A stretch of 64,000 bases of DNA from JAGNRR01 sp965230665 (GTDB lineage: Bacteria > Bacteroidota > Bacteroidia > Chitinophagales > Chitinophagaceae), in NCBI GenBank assembly GCA_965230665.1, contig CBDDLM010000004.1, positions 868,001 through 932,000 of the forward strand, in the 5' to 3' direction. The notes below the pieces were generated by a model. That model saw only the letters and a program-made list of their open reading frames with translations. It searched no databases and was not told where the DNA came from. A program made the translations under genes and the position numbers. Below, piece by piece: positions 62,819 to 64,000 of this stretch (positions within the stretch are counted from its first letter, which is position 1; every line of letters begins with the position of its first letter).

Positions 62819-63865
62819 ATGAACATATCATTGTCGGCTCAGTCTCTAGTACTTAAGACAAACATTCCTAGTCCTTTGCAAGAAAGCTCAGGGCTACTCT
62901 ACTGGAATGGCAGACTCATAACGCATACAGATTCAGGTGGTCAGCCTGTCCTATACGAAATGGATACTACAAATGGAACGGTAACACGAGAGGTTATCAT
63001 TCAAAATGCTGATCATGTAGACTGGGAGGATATTGCCATGGATCAAGATTATATCTATATAGGTGATTTTGGTAATAATCAAGGTGTTCGAACGAATTTG
63101 AGGATTTACAAAATATTAAAACAACACTACCTAACTAAAGACACCGTTTTGGCTGATACAATTCGATTTAACTATGCAGACCAAACAAACTTTACCCCCT
63201 CTACTTTTAGTACAAATTTTGATGCAGAGGCGCTTATTGCATTAGGCGATAGTCTTTACATATTCACAAAAAATTGGGGTAATCGTAAAACAAATATTTA
63301 TCCTGTCAGTAAAAATCCTGGTCAATATACCTTAACTAAAACTGATAGTATCGACGCACAAGGTTGGATTACTGGAGCCGACTATGATAGCGCAATACAG
63401 CAAATTTTACTAATTGGGTACACTTTTAATACAGCGTTTTATATTCGATTAACTGCTTGGCAAAGTTTGTTTTCTTCCGGGACAATGGTACGTGGTATTC
63501 TACAACCGAATTCGTCCATCCAAATTGAAGGAGTCACACGTTTAGATAGCTTTCGTTATCTTATTTCATCTGAAAATTTCCAATCCACTGTTTCTCAGCT
63601 CCATCTATTTGATTATCGATTTCCTGTTTCTACAACTAATCTATTTAAGAGTGACTCAATACTTATTTATCCCAACCCAACTCGAGATTTTGTCTATATC
63701 GACGCCCCAGAGAACGCCAATGTGGATCTATTTGACGCACAAGGAAGACTAATACAACGCACTAAAGGAAAAAAAATTGATGTTCGTTTCCTAACATCTG
63801 GTACCTATTTCATTCATGTTCACCTGAGGAATAACCTGCAATATCAAAAATTAATTATTCTATGA
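62819..63865 (+). CDS. T9SS type A cargo, beta-propeller-like; start uncertain
   Basis: 348 residues from the ATG at 62819. The protein has LQESSGLLYWNGRLITHTDS, DHVDWEDIAMDQDYIYIGDF and LEGVTRLD-like QIEGVTRLDSFRYLISSENF, consistent with a propeller of repeated strands, and a T9SS type A domain at the end (LIYPNPTRDFVYIDAP, LFDAQGRLIQRTKG, LTSGTYFIHVH). From 62819 the signal peptide would be only MNISLSAQ. In the same frame upstream, codons from about 62786 read KFFYILSFLFL, giving a textbook signal peptide, but with no ATG, GTG or TTG start. It overlaps the DUF1572 start (ATGA). Confidence 0.8.
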   Translation: MNISLSAQSLVLKTNIPSPLQESSGLLYWNGRLITHTDSGGQPVLYEMDTTNGTVTREVIIQNADHVDWEDIAMDQDYIYIGDFGNNQGVRTNLRIYKILKQHYLTKDTVLADTIRFNYADQTNFTPSTFSTNFDAEALIALGDSLYIFTKNWGNRKTNIYPVSKNPGQYTLTKTDSIDAQGWITGADYDSAIQQILLIGYTFNTAFYIRLTAWQSLFSSGTMVRGILQPNSSIQIEGVTRLDSFRYLISSENFQSTVSQLHLFDYRFPVSTTNLFKSDSILIYPNPTRDFVYIDAPENANVDLFDAQGRLIQRTKGKKIDVRFLTSGTYFIHVHLRNNLQYQKLIIL

Positions 63866-64000
63866 CACTAACCGAAATAAAAAGAACAATTACGCTCTTT
63901 GAATATTACAAAAACCTAGGTGAAAAAACTTTTGTACAGCTTACTGATGAACAGCTTTTTTTCAGACCTAATAATGAGAGTAATTCAGTAGGAATACTGG
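63862..64000 (+). CDS. DinB/DUF1572-like protein (5' part only)
   Basis: The first 46 residues, MTLTEIKRTITLFEYYKNLG then EKTFVQLTDEQLFFRPNNES, match the start of DUF1572-type DinB-superfamily proteins. These are four-helix metal-binding proteins of unsettled function. The ATG overlaps the stop of the T9SS cargo gene (ATGA), so translation is coupled. The gene runs off the right edge. Confidence 0.7.
   Translation, partial: MTLTEIKRTITLFEYYKNLGEKTFVQLTDEQLFFRPNNESNSVGIL

Noticed and set aside
1..64000. Prophage, transposon or integrative element
   Set aside because: No integrase, transposase, terminal repeats or tRNA-associated direct repeat seen; gene content is core-like throughout.

Overview
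The window is AT-rich chromosomal DNA from a member of the Bacteroidota, most likely a Flavobacteriales-type marine or aquatic bacterium. The lineage is inferred from several marks: type IX secretion (T9SS) C-terminal domains of both type A and the gliding-associated type B, a PorX regulator, an LpxC-FabZ fusion, TonB-dependent receptors, a GLPGLI protein, and promoters of the Bacteroidota form TTTG-N19-TAnnTTTG. No phage, transposon, integrase, CRISPR array or rRNA was seen. Apart from one giant repeat gene it looks like ordinary core chromosome.

Layout. 1-8 kb: 5' part of lysS (minus), a T9SS cargo gene coupled to a lipoprotein-type archaemetzincin, rlmF, gcvP and an outer-membrane protein. 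8-14 kb: a lipoprotein, a small secreted protein, tsaD, kup and holB. 13.7-24 kb, minus strand: dut, a sugar-nucleotidyltransferase, a TPR lipoprotein and a DUF4292 lipoprotein with overlapping ends, preceded by a PKD-type T9SS type-B cargo, a GLPGLI protein and its outer-membrane receptor. 24-28 kb: mtaB, two tRNA-Val genes (TAC and GAC anticodons), a transglutaminase-like coiled-coil protein and an OMP. 28-34 kb, minus strand: pyk, alpha/beta hydrolase, GT2 glycosyltransferase and ABC permease as one operon, then a DUF937-OmpA protein. 34-43 kb: dusB, lipoprotein, FKBP isomerase, metallo-beta-lactamase-fold hydrolase, UMF1-type MFS transporter, di-haem peroxidase and PhoX-like T9SS cargo. 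43-49 kb: HD hydrolase, lpxD, lpxC-fabZ and a lone ABC ATPase (minus), then porX (plus). 49-64 kb: TonB receptor, DUF2520 protein, the giant fibre operon (minus), sucD, another T9SS cargo and the start of a DinB/DUF1572 protein.

The standout is the 2849-residue secreted protein at 53097-61646. It has 22 tandem repeats (residues 84-2580) whose lengths are 103, 110, 117, 124 or 131 residues, always 103 plus a multiple of seven. Each unit is a conserved beta-rich block followed by a variable number of Asn/Ser/Thr-rich heptads. The C-terminus looks like a C1q/TNF-type head. Its stop codon abuts the start of a T9SS type-A cargo gene, so the two are probably made together. The reading is a very long, possibly trimeric, surface fibre whose stalk length changes in whole heptads and whole repeats.

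How the genes fit together: much of the window serves the cell envelope. There is lipid A synthesis (lpxD, lpxC-fabZ), outer-membrane receptors, lipoproteins, five or more T9SS cargos and the T9SS regulator PorX. Housekeeping genes (lysS, gcvP, tsaD, mtaB, holB, pyk, dusB, sucD, tRNAs) lie between them. Several genes use TTG or GTG starts with a TAnnTTTG box only a few bases upstream, suggesting very short leaders or leaderless mRNAs.
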